From Streptomyces griseosporeus (GTDB taxonomy: Bacteria > Actinomycetota > Actinomycetes > Streptomycetales > Streptomycetaceae), in the NCBI RefSeq assembly GCF_014656055.1, contig NZ_BNBR01000001.1, positions 868,001-932,000 of the forward strand: DNA of 64,000 nt. Reading direction: 5' to 3'. The position numbers and the translations under genes are program-made. This document shows, in pieces, positions 9,683 through 19,700 of the stretch; the first letter of the stretch is position 1, and the number at the start of each line of letters is the position of its first letter. The notes under the pieces were generated by a model. It did not search any database and had not been told where the DNA came from. It saw only the letters and a list, made by a program, of their open reading frames with translations.

Positions 9683-9737
9683 CACCGCTCCGGGCCACCC
9701 GAGCCCGCGGAGTGCGCGGCACCCTTGCCGGCCCGCC

Positions 9738-10601
9738 TCACTTCAGCAGCCGCGACAGCCTGCGGTCCGCCAGGGGCTTGCCGCCCGTCTGGCAGGTCGG
9801 GCAGTACTGCAGGGAGGAGTCGCTGAAGGAGACCTCGCGGACGGTGTCGCCGCAGACGGGGCAGGGCTCGCCGGTGCGGCCGTGGACCCGCAGCCCGGAC
9901 TTCTTCTCCGCCTTCAGCCGGCCCGCCGCGACGCCCCGGGAGCGCTCCACGGCCTCGGACAGCGTGGTGTTCAGGGCCTCGTAGAGGCGGTGGACGTCCT
10001 GCGGGGTCAGGGACGCGGCCAGTCTGAACGGCGATATCCTCGCCGCGTGCAGGATCTCGTCGCTGTAGGCGTTGCCGATCCCGGCGATGAGGCTCTGGTC
10101 GCGCAGGGCGCCCTTGATCTGGCGCCGCTCCCCCGCCAGCAGTGCGGCCAGCCGCTCCTCGTCGAAGTCGGCGGCGAGCGGGTCGGGGCCCAGCCGGGCG
10201 ACGCCCTCGATGCGCTGCGGGTCGTCGACGACGTACACCGCGAGGCGTTTCTGCGTGCCGGCCTCGGTCAGGTCGAAACCGGCGCTGGTCTCCAGGGCGA
10301 CCCGCAGCGCGAGGGGGCCCTTGCCGGGGCGGGGCGGGCCGTCGGGCAGGCGGTCCTTCCAGTGCAGCCAGCCCGCGCGGGCGAGGTGGGTGACCAGGTG
10401 CGGGCCGGCGTCCGTCGCGACGTCGAGGAACTTGCCGTACCGGTGCACGGCGGTGACGGAGGCGCCCTCCAGGGCGGTCAGGGGCGGGTCGTACGTCTTC
10501 AGGACGCTGATCGCGACCGGCAGCACCCGGACGATCTCGTGGCCGACCAGGTGCTCGGTGAGGAAGTGCTTCAGCGCTTCGACCTCGGGGAGTTCCGGCA
10601 T
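9738..10601 (-). CDS. Fpg/Nei family DNA glycosylase
   Basis: 287-residue base-excision repair enzyme that removes oxidised bases and cuts the abasic strand. The N-terminus is the canonical PELPEVE (Pro2 nucleophile, Glu3), and HRYGKFLDV supplies Lys57. The helix-two-turn-helix region includes GIGNAYSDEILHAARISPF. A zinc finger closes the protein with Cys at 247, 250, 267 and 270 (CPVC...CPTC). All catalytic and zinc residues are present. Whether it prefers 8-oxoguanine (MutM) or oxidised pyrimidines (Nei) is not decided by sequence; the actinobacterial Nei2/Fpg2 group is a good candidate. Confidence 0.93.
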   Translation of the reverse strand: MPELPEVEALKHFLTEHLVGHEIVRVLPVAISVLKTYDPPLTALEGASVTAVHRYGKFLDVATDAGPHLVTHLARAGWLHWKDRLPDGPPRPGKGPLALRVALETSAGFDLTEAGTQKRLAVYVVDDPQRIEGVARLGPDPLAADFDEERLAALLAGERRQIKGALRDQSLIAGIGNAYSDEILHAARISPFRLAASLTPQDVHRLYEALNTTLSEAVERSRGVAAGRLKAEKKSGLRVHGRTGEPCPVCGDTVREVSFSDSSLQYCPTCQTGGKPLADRRLSRLLK

Positions 10602-10617
10602 GGGTCCAGCTTGCCAC

Positions 10618-12711
10618 TCAGTCGCCGGACGGGCCCGGCACGGCGAACTCGCACCACACGCACTTGCCGCCGCCGCGCGCCTCCACCCCCCACACGTCGG
10701 TGAGCAGGTCGACCAGGAGCAGTCCCCGCCCGGAGACGCCCGACTCGCCGGCCTCGCGGCGGCGCGGCAGGGCGCTGGAGGAGTCCTCGACCTCCACCCG
10801 CAGCCGGCGTTCGGCGCCGGTGAGCACCCGCAGGGTGACGACGGCGGCGCCCTCGGTGTGCATGAGGGCGTTGGTGATCAGCTCGTCGGCGACGAGTTCG
10901 ATCTCGTCGGCGCGGTCCCGGGCGCCCCAGGTGCGCACGGCGGCGCGGATCATGTGCCGGGCGCCGGTGAGGGCCTCGGGGTCGCCGGGTGCCACGTGCT
11001 GCTGGAGCCGGCCGCCGGTGCGCGGCGTGCGCAGGCCGCGCCGGCGCAGCAGGAGCAGGGCGACGTCGTCGTCGCCGCCGCGGTCCTCGGCGACCTCGAT
11101 GAAGCGGTCGGCGAGCGCGCGGACGTCCTCGGGTCCGGCCGCGACGAGCGCGGCGAGCGCCCGCATGCCGTCGTCGAGGTCGGTGCCGGGCTGTTCGACA
11201 AGGCCGTCGGTGCACAGCACGAGGGTGGCCCCGGGGTCGAGTTCGAGGGTGGCGACGGGGTAGTCCAGGCTGCCGAACTCGGCGGACAGGCCGAGCGGCA
11301 GCCCGCCGGGCACGGGGACGCGGCGGCAGGTGCCGTCGGCGTCCCGGACCAGCGGGTCGATATGGCCGGCCCGGACCGCCTGGACGACGCCGGTGGCCAG
11401 GTCGGCCTCGGCGTACAGGCAGGTGGCGAAGCGGTCGGTGTCCAGCTCGTGCAGGAAGACGGAGGCGCGGGCCATCACGGTGGCCGGGGTGTGGCCCTCG
11501 GCGGCGTAGGCGCGCAGCACGATCCGCAGCTGGCCCATGACGGCGGCGGCGTGCGTGTCGTGGCCCTGGACATCGCCGATGACGGCGCCGACCCGGCCGC
11601 CGGGCAGCGGGATCAGGTCGTACCAGTCCCCGCCGATGTCCCGGCCGAGGGAGCCGCCGACGGTGGCGGCGCGGTAGCGGACGGCGACGTCGGCGCCGGG
11701 CACGCTGGGGATGGTGCGCGGCAGCATGGCCTGCTGGAGGCCCTGCGCGATGTCCATCTCCTGCTCGTAGAACATGGCCCGTTGCAGGCTCTGCGCGATG
11801 CTGCTGCCGAGCGCGAGGAGGATGTTGCGGTCCTCGGCGGTGAAGGTGCGCCGGTCGCTGTAGAGCAGGCCCATCGCGCCGATCGGGCGGGCCTGGACGA
11901 TGAGCGGCAGGTAGGCGGCGGCGGTGATGTCCAGGTCGGTGAGGTGCGGCCACAGGACCGGGTAGCCGGCGGCGAACTCCTCCGGGGACTCGATGAAGCG
12001 GGGGCTGAGGGTGCGCACGACCTCGCCCATCGGGTAGGGCTCGTCGATGCGGGTGACGCGGGTGCCGGGCACGAAGCTGCCCTCGGGTCCCTCCGCGACG
12101 AGCCGGATCCGCCCGGCCTCGACGAGTCCCATGACCAGGCTGGTCGCGCCGAGATGGGTGAGGCCGTGGGTGTCCTTGAGGACGTCGATGACGTCCTGGA
12201 CGGTGCGGGCGTGGGCGAGGGCGGCCGTGGCGAGCTGGACGACGCTGGTCTGCCGGCGGCGGGCGTGGTCCAGGGCCGCCTCGTCGCGGCGCGTGGCCAG
12301 CTCGTCGAGTTCGCTGGTGGCGTCGCGGACGATGCCGACGATACGGCGGGGGCGGCCGGTGTCGTCGCGGCGGATGTAGCCCTGGGTGTGGGTCCAGCGC
12401 AGGGTGCCGTCGCGGCAGCGCAGGCGGAAGTAGGTGCCGTAGTTCTCGCTGCCGTCCTTGATGGCCTGGGCGACCAGGGCGTCCAGGCGGCGGCCCTCGC
12501 CGGGCGGCACCCGCACGCCCAGCGACTCGGGGCGGCCGTCGAACTCGTCGGGGCGCACGTCGAAGACCTCGTGGGCCTGGGCGTCCATGTGGAACAGGCC
12601 GGTGTCCAGGTCCCAGTCGAAGCTGCCCATGCGGTTGAGCGCCAGGATCGGATCCGGGTGGGCGGGCCAGTCGTCCGGGAGTGACCGGGCGCTCGCTCCC
12701 CGATCAGCCAT
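10618..12711 (-). CDS. PAS-GAF-PP2C-HATPase regulator (SpoIIE/RsbU family)
   Basis: 697-residue cytoplasmic signalling protein. Domains in order: a PAS domain (about 20-130; NRMGSFDWDLDTGLF, then PAC-like RIVGIVRDAT), a GAF domain (about 155-320; RPIGAMGLLYSDRRTFTAED), a PP2C-type SpoIIE phosphatase (about 345-555; IGGDWYDLIPLPGGRVGAVI with the metal Asp residues, later LVLCTDGLVE), and a C-terminal anti-sigma-type kinase domain (about 570-690; ELVADELITNALMHT, GRGLLLVDLLTDVWG). Such proteins can both phosphorylate and dephosphorylate anti-anti-sigma factors and so control stress sigma factors. No partner antagonist gene lies nearby. The ATG at 12711 is the first codon with the PAS frame. Confidence 0.92.
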   Translation of the reverse strand: MADRGASARSLPDDWPAHPDPILALNRMGSFDWDLDTGLFHMDAQAHEVFDVRPDEFDGRPESLGVRVPPGEGRRLDALVAQAIKDGSENYGTYFRLRCRDGTLRWTHTQGYIRRDDTGRPRRIVGIVRDATSELDELATRRDEAALDHARRRQTSVVQLATAALAHARTVQDVIDVLKDTHGLTHLGATSLVMGLVEAGRIRLVAEGPEGSFVPGTRVTRIDEPYPMGEVVRTLSPRFIESPEEFAAGYPVLWPHLTDLDITAAAYLPLIVQARPIGAMGLLYSDRRTFTAEDRNILLALGSSIAQSLQRAMFYEQEMDIAQGLQQAMLPRTIPSVPGADVAVRYRAATVGGSLGRDIGGDWYDLIPLPGGRVGAVIGDVQGHDTHAAAVMGQLRIVLRAYAAEGHTPATVMARASVFLHELDTDRFATCLYAEADLATGVVQAVRAGHIDPLVRDADGTCRRVPVPGGLPLGLSAEFGSLDYPVATLELDPGATLVLCTDGLVEQPGTDLDDGMRALAALVAAGPEDVRALADRFIEVAEDRGGDDDVALLLLRRRGLRTPRTGGRLQQHVAPGDPEALTGARHMIRAAVRTWGARDRADEIELVADELITNALMHTEGAAVVTLRVLTGAERRLRVEVEDSSSALPRRREAGESGVSGRGLLLVDLLTDVWGVEARGGGKCVWCEFAVPGPSGD

Positions 12712-12785
12712 GGGGACACCTTGCCAGGCTTTGTCCGATTGTTCGACCGGGGTGGCGGAGGGGTTCGCCGCCCCGGCCGGTCCGC

Positions 12786-14008
12786 TCAGGCATCGAAGAC
12801 GTCGGTGGGGCTGCCGAACACGGTGCCGGTGGGGTCCGCGGGCGCGTCGGTGCCGTCGGGGACCAGTCCGCCGCCGTCGGGCAGGCCGGGCAGGTCCGGC
12901 ACGGTGTCGGGGCCGGCCTCGTCGGTGGGTGCGGGGATCCCGGGCGGCCGGCCGGGGCCGGGCGGCGACGGCTGCGCGGGGACCGGCCGGCGGCTGGCGC
13001 CGTCCCGTTCGCCGTCCGGCGGCTCGGTGGCCGGTGGGCCGGTGTCCCAGGGCGCCGTGGCGTCCGGCCGGCGCGGGGTGGCGCCGGGAGGGCTGTCGTA
13101 CGGCTCGGGGGTGCCCAGGCCGTCCGGCGGGGGTGTGCCGAAGGCGTCGCCCGTGGGCGTACCCGGGTCCGGCGCCGAGGGGCTGGGGGTGCCCGTCGGC
13201 GGGGTACTCGGCTCCGGCGACGAGGGGGTCGGCGGTGCCGGGGGCGGTACGAGGCGGTCCCGGTCGGCGCGGTGACCGGCCGGCCGTTCGATCCAGGCGC
13301 GGTCGGCGAGACCGAGGAGCGTGAAGTGGGTGACGACCTGCGGTGCCGGGGCGACGACGACGACCTCGGCGGGCCGGTACCGCTCCCAGGCGTGCCCCGC
13401 GATGCCCGGCTCGCCGCGCAGCGCGACGGGCGGGGCGAGCGGGTTGCCGCAGGCGCAGCGCACGCGCGGCACACCGCGGTCGTCGACGAGGACGGCGGTG
13501 CCCGCCTGCAGGACGGCCTGCCGGGCGTCGGCGTGCCCGGCGCGGTAGCCGTGGCCGGTGACCCGGGTGTCGGCGCGCAGCACGACGGAGGTCAGGCCGC
13601 GCAGATACGACGGGACGGCGGCCGGCTCGACGCCCTCGGCGCGGGCGAAGGCGCGGGTGCGGTCCGGGTCGGCGGCGAGCAGGCGGATCTGCCGCTCCAC
13701 ATCGCAGGAGGCGACGCGGTGGGTGCCGCCGTAGAGGCCGGGGGTGGCTCCGGACAGGGTGCGCACCCCGCGAGGGCCGCCGGGGCGCCACTGTCGGGGG
13801 CGGGCGCGGTGGACGCCGGTGTTCCCTCCGCCGTCAGCACGAGCCCGGTGGCGGCCGTGGACTCGGTGAACGGGTCGGGCCCGCGGTCCGCGACCGGCTC
13901 CAGGAGGAGGTCGCCGTGGGGCCGGGTGTCGCCGCCGGCACAGCCGGCGACGAGGAGCGCCGCCGCGAGCGCGCAGGCGATGGCGAAGGGTCCGGTGGGT
14001 GTACGCAC
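12786..14008 (-). pseudogene. DUF6777-type proline-rich lipoprotein gene with an apparent frameshift
   Basis: Two adjacent minus-strand frames make one protein. The first (from ATG 14008) encodes a lipoprotein signal, MRTPTGPFAIACALAAALLV then AGC (lipid Cys), and runs in frame to about 13785. The rest (13766-12786) continues in another frame with RTLSGATPGLYGGTHRVASCDVERQ, VLQAGTAVLVDDRGVPRVRCACGNPL and a long Pro/Gly/Thr-rich tail. Adding one base near 13777, within GAGGGCCGCC, joins them as GAPAGPRGVRTLSG. This could be a sequencing indel or a genuinely broken gene. The family is a surface lipoprotein of unknown function common in Streptomyces. A GTG at 13766 would give a protein with no signal peptide and is unlikely to be the native start. 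Confidence 0.75.
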
Positions 14009-14074
14009 CAGGTTCTCCCGCCTCGTCGAGGGCAGTCCGTCCCGGTCTGCCGGTTCTTGTCGCGTCCCATTGTC

Positions 14075-14098
14075 TGCGTCACCCCGCCGGGTGACGCA
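14075..14098. promoter_or_regulatory. Inverted repeat between divergent genes
   Basis: TGCGTCACCC (14075-14084) and GGGTGACGCA (14089-14098) form a perfect 10-bp inverted repeat with a CGCC centre. It sits between the divergent DUF6777 and lipase-maturation genes. It could be an operator or a leader hairpin. Confidence 0.45.
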
Positions 14099-14168
14099 AA
14101 CGGAGTGATCGGCTACAGAGTGTGATGAGAGGGTGGGGCGTCAGAATGGAGAAGAGGAGCGGACGGCC

Positions 14169-15599
14169 GTGGACTGGTTCATCGCACCCGACTACTGGCT
14201 GAGCCGGCTGGTCTTCCAGCGGGCGCTGGCCGGCGTGTACCTGGTGGCGTTCCTGACGGCGGCGCTGCAGTTCCGGGCGCTGCTGGGCGAGCGGGGCCTG
14301 CTGCCGGTGCCGCGGTTCGTCGCGCGGGTGCCGTTCCGGCGGGCGCCGAGCCTGTTCCACCTGCACTACTCCGACCGCTTTTTCGCGTGCTGCGCCTGGG
14401 CGGGCTGCGCGGTGTCGGCGGCGCTGCTGGCCGGGGTGGACGGGTACCTGCCGCTGGGCGCGGCGATGGCGCTGTGGCTGGTGCCGTGGGCGCTGTACCT
14501 GTCGATCGTCAACGTCGGCCAGACCTGGTACGCGTTCGGCTGGGAGTCGCTGCTGCTGGAGACCGGTTTCCTCGCGACGTTCCTCGGCAACGACGAGGTG
14601 GCGCCGCCTGTCGTCGTCCTGTTCCTGCTGCGCTGGATCCTCTTCCGCGTCGAGTTCGGCGCGGGACTGATCAAGATGCGCGGGGACGCGTGCTGGCGGA
14701 ACCTGACCTGCCTGGACTACCACCACGAGACGCAGCCCATGCCGGGCCCGCTGAGCTGGTTCTTCCACCATCTGCCGAGGCCGCTGCACCGGGTGGAGAC
14801 GGCGGCCAACCACGTCACCCAGCTCGCCGTGCCCGTCCTGCTGTTCACGCCGCAGCCCGTGGCGACGGCCGCCGCGTCCCTGATGATCCTCACGCAGCTG
14901 TGGCTGGTGCTGTCCGGCAACTTCTCCTGGCTGAACTGGATCACGATCGTGTTGGCGATGTCCGCGATCCGGTTCCCCGGCGGCGGCGCCCCGGCGTCCG
15001 CGCCGGACACGGCCCCGCTCTGGTTCGAGGTGCTGGTCCTCGCGGTCGCCGCGCTGCTGCTGTTCCTCAGCTACCGCCCGGTGGCCAACATGGTCTCCCG
15101 CCGGCAGGTGATGAACCGCTCCTTCGACCCGCTGCACCTGGTCAACACCTACGGCGCGTTCGGCAGCGTCAACCGGGTCCGGTACGAGCTGGTGGTGGAG
15201 GGCACGGCCGACGCGGTGGCCCGCGAGGACTCCGACTGGCGGGCGTACGAGTTCCGGGGCAAGCCGGGCGATCCGCGGCGCTGGCCGCGCCAGTTCGCGC
15301 CGTACCATCTGCGCCTGGACTGGCTGATGTGGTTCGCCGCGCTGTCCCCGGCCTATGCCGGGCCGTGGTTCGGGGCGCTGGTGGAGCGGCTGCTGGAGGG
15401 CGACCGGGCCACGCTGCGGCTGCTGCGCCGCTCGCCGTTCCCGCCCGACGCGCCGCCCCGCTACATCCGCGCCCGGCTGTTCCACTACCGGTTCACCACC
15501 TGGCGGGAGCTGCGGGAGACGGGCGCCTGCTGGGAGCGGACGTATGTGCGCGACTTCCTGCCGCCGACCCGGCTGGCGGAGACGGCCGAGCGGATCTGA
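14169..15599 (+). CDS. Lipase maturation factor family membrane protein
   Basis: 476-residue multi-pass membrane protein of the LMF1 family, whose eukaryotic members fold lipases in the ER; the bacterial role is unproven. The GTG at 14169 follows GAGGAG nine bases upstream and begins WFIAPDYWLSRLVFQRALAG. Family hallmarks are clear: the YAFGWESLLLETGFL segment, RVEFGAGLIKMRGDACWRNL, YHHETQPMPGPLSW, and the soluble C-terminal LVNTYGAFGSVNRVRYELVV with WRAYEFRGKPGDP and APYHLRLDWLMWFAAL. Several hydrophobic spans lie between. It is convergent with the aldo/keto reductase. It may start at the GTG at 14133, but no ribosome site supports that. Confidence 0.88.
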   Translation: MDWFIAPDYWLSRLVFQRALAGVYLVAFLTAALQFRALLGERGLLPVPRFVARVPFRRAPSLFHLHYSDRFFACCAWAGCAVSAALLAGVDGYLPLGAAMALWLVPWALYLSIVNVGQTWYAFGWESLLLETGFLATFLGNDEVAPPVVVLFLLRWILFRVEFGAGLIKMRGDACWRNLTCLDYHHETQPMPGPLSWFFHHLPRPLHRVETAANHVTQLAVPVLLFTPQPVATAAASLMILTQLWLVLSGNFSWLNWITIVLAMSAIRFPGGGAPASAPDTAPLWFEVLVLAVAALLLFLSYRPVANMVSRRQVMNRSFDPLHLVNTYGAFGSVNRVRYELVVEGTADAVAREDSDWRAYEFRGKPGDPRRWPRQFAPYHLRLDWLMWFAALSPAYAGPWFGALVERLLEGDRATLRLLRRSPFPPDAPPRYIRARLFHYRFTTWRELRETGACWERTYVRDFLPPTRLAETAERI

Positions 15600-15635
15600 G
15601 CGCCGTACGCGGTCCGCGACCAGGGCGTCCCACGG

Positions 15636-16628
15636 TCACGGCCGCGCCTCCTCCCCCGGCACGGGCGCGTCGGCCGGCAGCAGGCCGCTCTCGCGCAGTT
15701 CCGCCCACAGTCCGGCCGGCACGGGAGTGTGGTACTGCCGTACGCAGTCGTCGACTTCAGCGGCCGAGCGGGCGCCGACGAGGACGGCGGCGACGGCCGG
15801 GTGCGCGGCGCAGAACGCGAGGGCGGCTGCGCGCAGGGTGGTGCCGTGCCGTTCGGCGGCCGCCTTCAGGCGCAGGGCGCGGTCCAGCAGGGCGGGCGGC
15901 GCCTGCCGGTAGTCGTAGGTCGCCGCGGTGGTGGGGTCGGCGAGCAGCCCGGAGTTGAAGGGGCCGCCGATCAGCACGGCCGTGCCGCGCCGCCGCGCCT
16001 CGGGCAGCAGGTCGGTGAGGGCGCTCTGGTCGAGCAGGGTGTAGCGGCCGGCGCACAGCACGACGTCCACGTCGGTGTCGCGGACGAAGCGGGTGAGCAT
16101 CGCCGTCTGGTTCATGCCCGCGCCGATGGCGCCGACGATGCCTTCGGCGCGCAGCCGCTCCAGCGCCGGGTAGCCCTCGTGGAAGGCCTGTTCGCCGTGG
16201 TCGTCGGGGTCGTGCAGGAGGGCGACGTCGACGTGGTCGGTGCCGAGCCGGGTGAGGCTGTCCTCCAGGGTGCGGCGGAGGCCGTCGGCGCTGAAGTCCC
16301 AGACGCGGCGGTGGGTGGCGGGGACGGCGAAGCCGTGGGCCAGGTCGTCGCCGCCGCCATCGTGGGGCTCCAGGCGGCGGCCGACTTTGGTGGAGAGGGT
16401 GTAGGCGGCGCGGGGCCGCTCGCGCAGGGCGGCACCGAGGCGGCGTTCGGCGAGGCCGAGGCCGTAGTGCGGGGCGGTGTCGAAGGTGCGGATGCCGTGC
16501 CGCCAGGCGGCGTCCACCGCGGCGTGCGCCTGCTCGTCGGAGACCGGCGTGTACAGGTTGCCCAACGCGCCCGTGCCGAGGGCGAGTCGGGTGACGGTGA
16601 CGCCGCTGCGTCTGTCGAAGTCGCGCAT
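15636..16628 (-). CDS. Aldo/keto reductase
   Basis: 330-residue NADP(H)-dependent oxidoreductase of the AKR superfamily. The catalytic tetrad is visible: Asp50 and Tyr55 in FDTAPHYG, Lys81 in LSTKVGR and His139 in VALLHDPDD. The later PFNSGLL and VGARSAAEVDDCV segments agree with the cofactor-binding end of the fold. It resembles the branch with L-fucose, D-threo-aldose and pyridoxal dehydrogenases. A sugar substrate would suit the neighbouring carbohydrate genes, but the terminator at 16711 separates it from that operon. The ATG at 16628 is the start giving the normal family N-terminus. Confidence 0.88.
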   Translation of the reverse strand: MRDFDRRSGVTVTRLALGTGALGNLYTPVSDEQAHAAVDAAWRHGIRTFDTAPHYGLGLAERRLGAALRERPRAAYTLSTKVGRRLEPHDGGGDDLAHGFAVPATHRRVWDFSADGLRRTLEDSLTRLGTDHVDVALLHDPDDHGEQAFHEGYPALERLRAEGIVGAIGAGMNQTAMLTRFVRDTDVDVVLCAGRYTLLDQSALTDLLPEARRRGTAVLIGGPFNSGLLADPTTAATYDYRQAPPALLDRALRLKAAAERHGTTLRAAALAFCAAHPAVAAVLVGARSAAEVDDCVRQYHTPVPAGLWAELRESGLLPADAPVPGEEARP

Positions 16629-16710
16629 GCGATGTGCTCCTGTGCGAGGTCGGCGGCCCAGTGGGTGCTGCGGGGGCGGACCGGGCCGTAGCCGCAGAAC
16701 CCGGGACCCC

Positions 16711-16746
16711 GGGGCCGGCCGCCCATACCGCGGCACGGCCGGCCCC
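16711..16746 (-). terminator. Terminator closing the mannosidase operon
   Basis: GGGGCCGGCCG (16711-16721) pairs perfectly with CGGCCGGCCCC (16736-16746) around a 14-base loop. It begins about 11 bases past the alpha-mannosidase stop on the minus strand and isolates the aldo/keto reductase gene. Confidence 0.8.
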
Positions 16747-16757
16747 GAACGTGTGTC

Positions 16758-19700
16758 TCAGGCCCGCCGCAGCCGCAGCGTCACCAGCTCGAACGGCCGC
16801 AGCCGTACGGCGATCCGCTCGCCGTCGACGGCCGGGGCGGGCGCGTCCGGCAGCGGGCGTTCCAGCAGGTCGGTGACGGTGGCCCCGGCGACCGGGAACC
16901 CGGCGGTCAGCGTGGCGCGGGCCCGCCCGCCGTGGGCCTCGTGGAAGCGGACGACCACGTCGCCGCTGCCGTCGTCGGCCAGCTTCACGGCCGTCACCAC
17001 GACCGCGTCCCGGTCCACCGCCACCAGCGGCGCCACCTCCCGCCCGCCGGTCAGCCGCCGCTCGGGCAGGTTGATCCGCCAGCCCTCACGGACCGCGTCG
17101 CCGATCCCCGCGCCGGGCACCAGCGCGTGCCGGAAGCGGTGGACGCCCTGGTCGGTCTCCGGGTCGGGGAAGCGCGGGGCGCGCAGCAGCGACACGCGCA
17201 CCGTCGTGGTCGTCCCGCCGTCGGCGCGGACGGTGCGGGTGACGTCGTGGCCGTAGGTGGAGTCGTTGACGACCGCCACGCCCCAGCCGGGCTCCTCCAG
17301 GTGGACGAATCGGTGGTTGCAGGCCTCGAACTTGGCGGCCTCCCAGGAGGTGTTGGTGTGGGTGGGGCGGTGGACGTGCCCGAACTGGGTCTCGGACGCG
17401 TACCGCTCGGCGTGCACGTCCAGCGGGAACGCCAGCTTCAGGAACTTCTCCGTCTCGTGCCAGTCGACCTCCGTGTCGATCACCAGCCGCCGCTCTCCCG
17501 GCGGCAGCGACAGCACCTGGGTGACGCGGGAGTCGCCGAAGGCGCGGACGATCCGCACCGACGCCCCGTCCTCCCCGGCCGTGACCGACTCGGCGCCGGT
17601 CAGGTCGGTGACGGTGTTGCGGTAGAACTCGTCGACGTCCCAGGCGTCCCACATGTTCGGGAAGTCGGGGTGCAGCTGGAGCAGGTTGGCGGCCCGGCCC
17701 GGCGCGACGGTCTCGCGGTCGGCCTCGGTGTCGTATGCCGAGACGACCAGGCCCCGGCCGTCGACCTCGACCCGCAGCAGGCCGTTGTCCAGGAGGAACC
17801 CGCCGTCCTCGCGGGCGGTGAGCGTCGTACGGCCGGACACCGCCGGCACCCCCGCCCCACCCGCGGCCACCCCGGCGCGCTCGTGCGGGGCCGCGTTGAA
17901 CACCAGCTCCCGCTCCCCCTCCCCGGCCAGCGCCCGCTGGGCGGCCTCGATGATCCCGTCCAGCTCGGCGGCGACCCGCGCGTACGTGGCCCGTGCCTCG
18001 CGGTGCACCCAGGCGATGGAGGAGCCGGGCAGGATGTCGTGGAACTGGTGCAGCAGCACCGTCTTCCAGATGCGGTCCAGGTCCTCGTGGGGGTAGGGGA
18101 AGCCGGTGCGGACGGCGGCCGTCGCGGCCCACAGCTCGGCCTCGCGCAGCAGGTGCTCGCTGCGCCGGTTGCCCTGCTTGGTCTGGGCCTGGCTGGTCAG
18201 CGTGGCGCGGTGCAGCTCCAGGTACAGCTCGCCCACCCACACGGGCGGCTCGGGGTACTCGGCCTCCGCCTTCACGAAGAACGCCTTCGGCGTCTCCCAC
18301 ACCACGGTCGGCGAGCCCTCCAGGTTCCTCACCCGGGCCGCCTTGGCGACCATCTCGCGGGTGGTGCCGCCGCCCCCGTCGCCCCAGCCGGTCGGGGCGA
18401 GGGAGTGCCGGGCGCGGCCCTTGTCCTTGAAGTTGCGGGCCGCGTGGGCGAGTTCGCTGCCCTTCATGGAGCAGTTGTAGGTGTCGACGGGCGGGAAGTG
18501 GGTGAAGATCCGGGTGCCGTCGATGCCCTCCCAGCGGAAGGTGTGGTGCGGGAACCTGTTGGTCCGCGACCAGGAGATCTTCTGCGTCAGCAGGTACCTG
18601 GACCCGGCCGCCTTGATGATCTGCGGCAGCCCGGCGGCGAAGCCGAAGGTGTCGGGCAGCCAGGCCTCGTCGTTCTCGACGCCGAACTCGTCGAGGAAGA
18701 ACCGCTTGCCGTGCACGAACTGCCGGGCCATCGCCTCCGAGCCCGGCATGTTGGTGTCCGACTCCACCCACATCCCGCCGGCCGGCACGAACCGCCCGTC
18801 CGCCACCGCCTTCTTCACCCGCGCCCACACCTCGGGCCGGTGCTCCTTCACCCACGCCCACTGCTGCGCCTGGGACATGGCGAAGACGAACTCCGGCTCG
18901 TCCTCCAGCAGGGCCGTCATGTTGGACGTCGTCCGGGCCACCTTGCGGACCGTCTCCCGCAGCGGCCACAGCCACGCCGAGTCGATGTGCGCGTGCCCGA
19001 CCGCGCTGATCCGGTGCGCGGAGGGCACGGCCGGGGACGCGAGGACCTGCTCCAGCTCGGCGCGGGCGCGGGCCGCCGTGCCGTTCACGTCCTGGAGGTC
19101 GATCGCGTCCAGGGCCCGGTCGACGGCGCGCAGGATGTCGTGCCGGCGGGCGGAGTCGACCGGCAGTTCGGCCATCAGCTCGCCGAGCACCTCCAGGTCG
19201 ATCACCAGCTGCCACACCGTCTCGTCGAGGACGGCCAGGTCCATCCGGGTCAGCGTGTACTGCGGCTCGCTGCCCGCGGTCTCCTTGTCGCCGAGCCGGG
19301 TGGGCACGAAGGGGTGGTAGTCGAGGATCACCGGGTTGGAGGCGGCCTCGATGTGCAGCCGTACCTCCTCCCCGCCCGCGACGGGCGCGCCGATGCGCAC
19401 CCACTGGTTGCGCGGGTTGAGGCCCTTCACCGGGGTGCCGTCGGGGCGGTAGACGAGGCCCTCGCACTGGAAGCCGGGCATGTTCTCGTCGAAGCCGAGG
19501 TCGAGGACCGCCTCCACGGTCTTCCCGGCCCAGTCCTCGGGCACGGTCCCCGTGACCGTGAACCAGCTGGTGCCCCAGGGGGCGCCCCAGCGGGCGCCCA
19601 CCGCGATCGGCTCGGGCGTCGCGGCCAGGCCCTCGGCGACCGGCACCGGCTCGCCGGGCGCGTGCCACACCGCCACCTGAAGCGGTACGGACGCGGGGTA

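Noticed and set aside
13592..13766. Continuation of the DUF6777 signal-peptide frame past 13766 as a separate small protein
   Set aside because: After the shift point the frame becomes Pro/Ala/Ser/Arg-rich shadow sequence of the conserved body.
10618..13791. A 1057-residue minus-strand frame joining the PP2C regulator to upstream sequence
   Set aside because: The upstream part is out-of-frame reading of the DUF6777 gene; the regulator begins at its PAS domain with ATG 12711.
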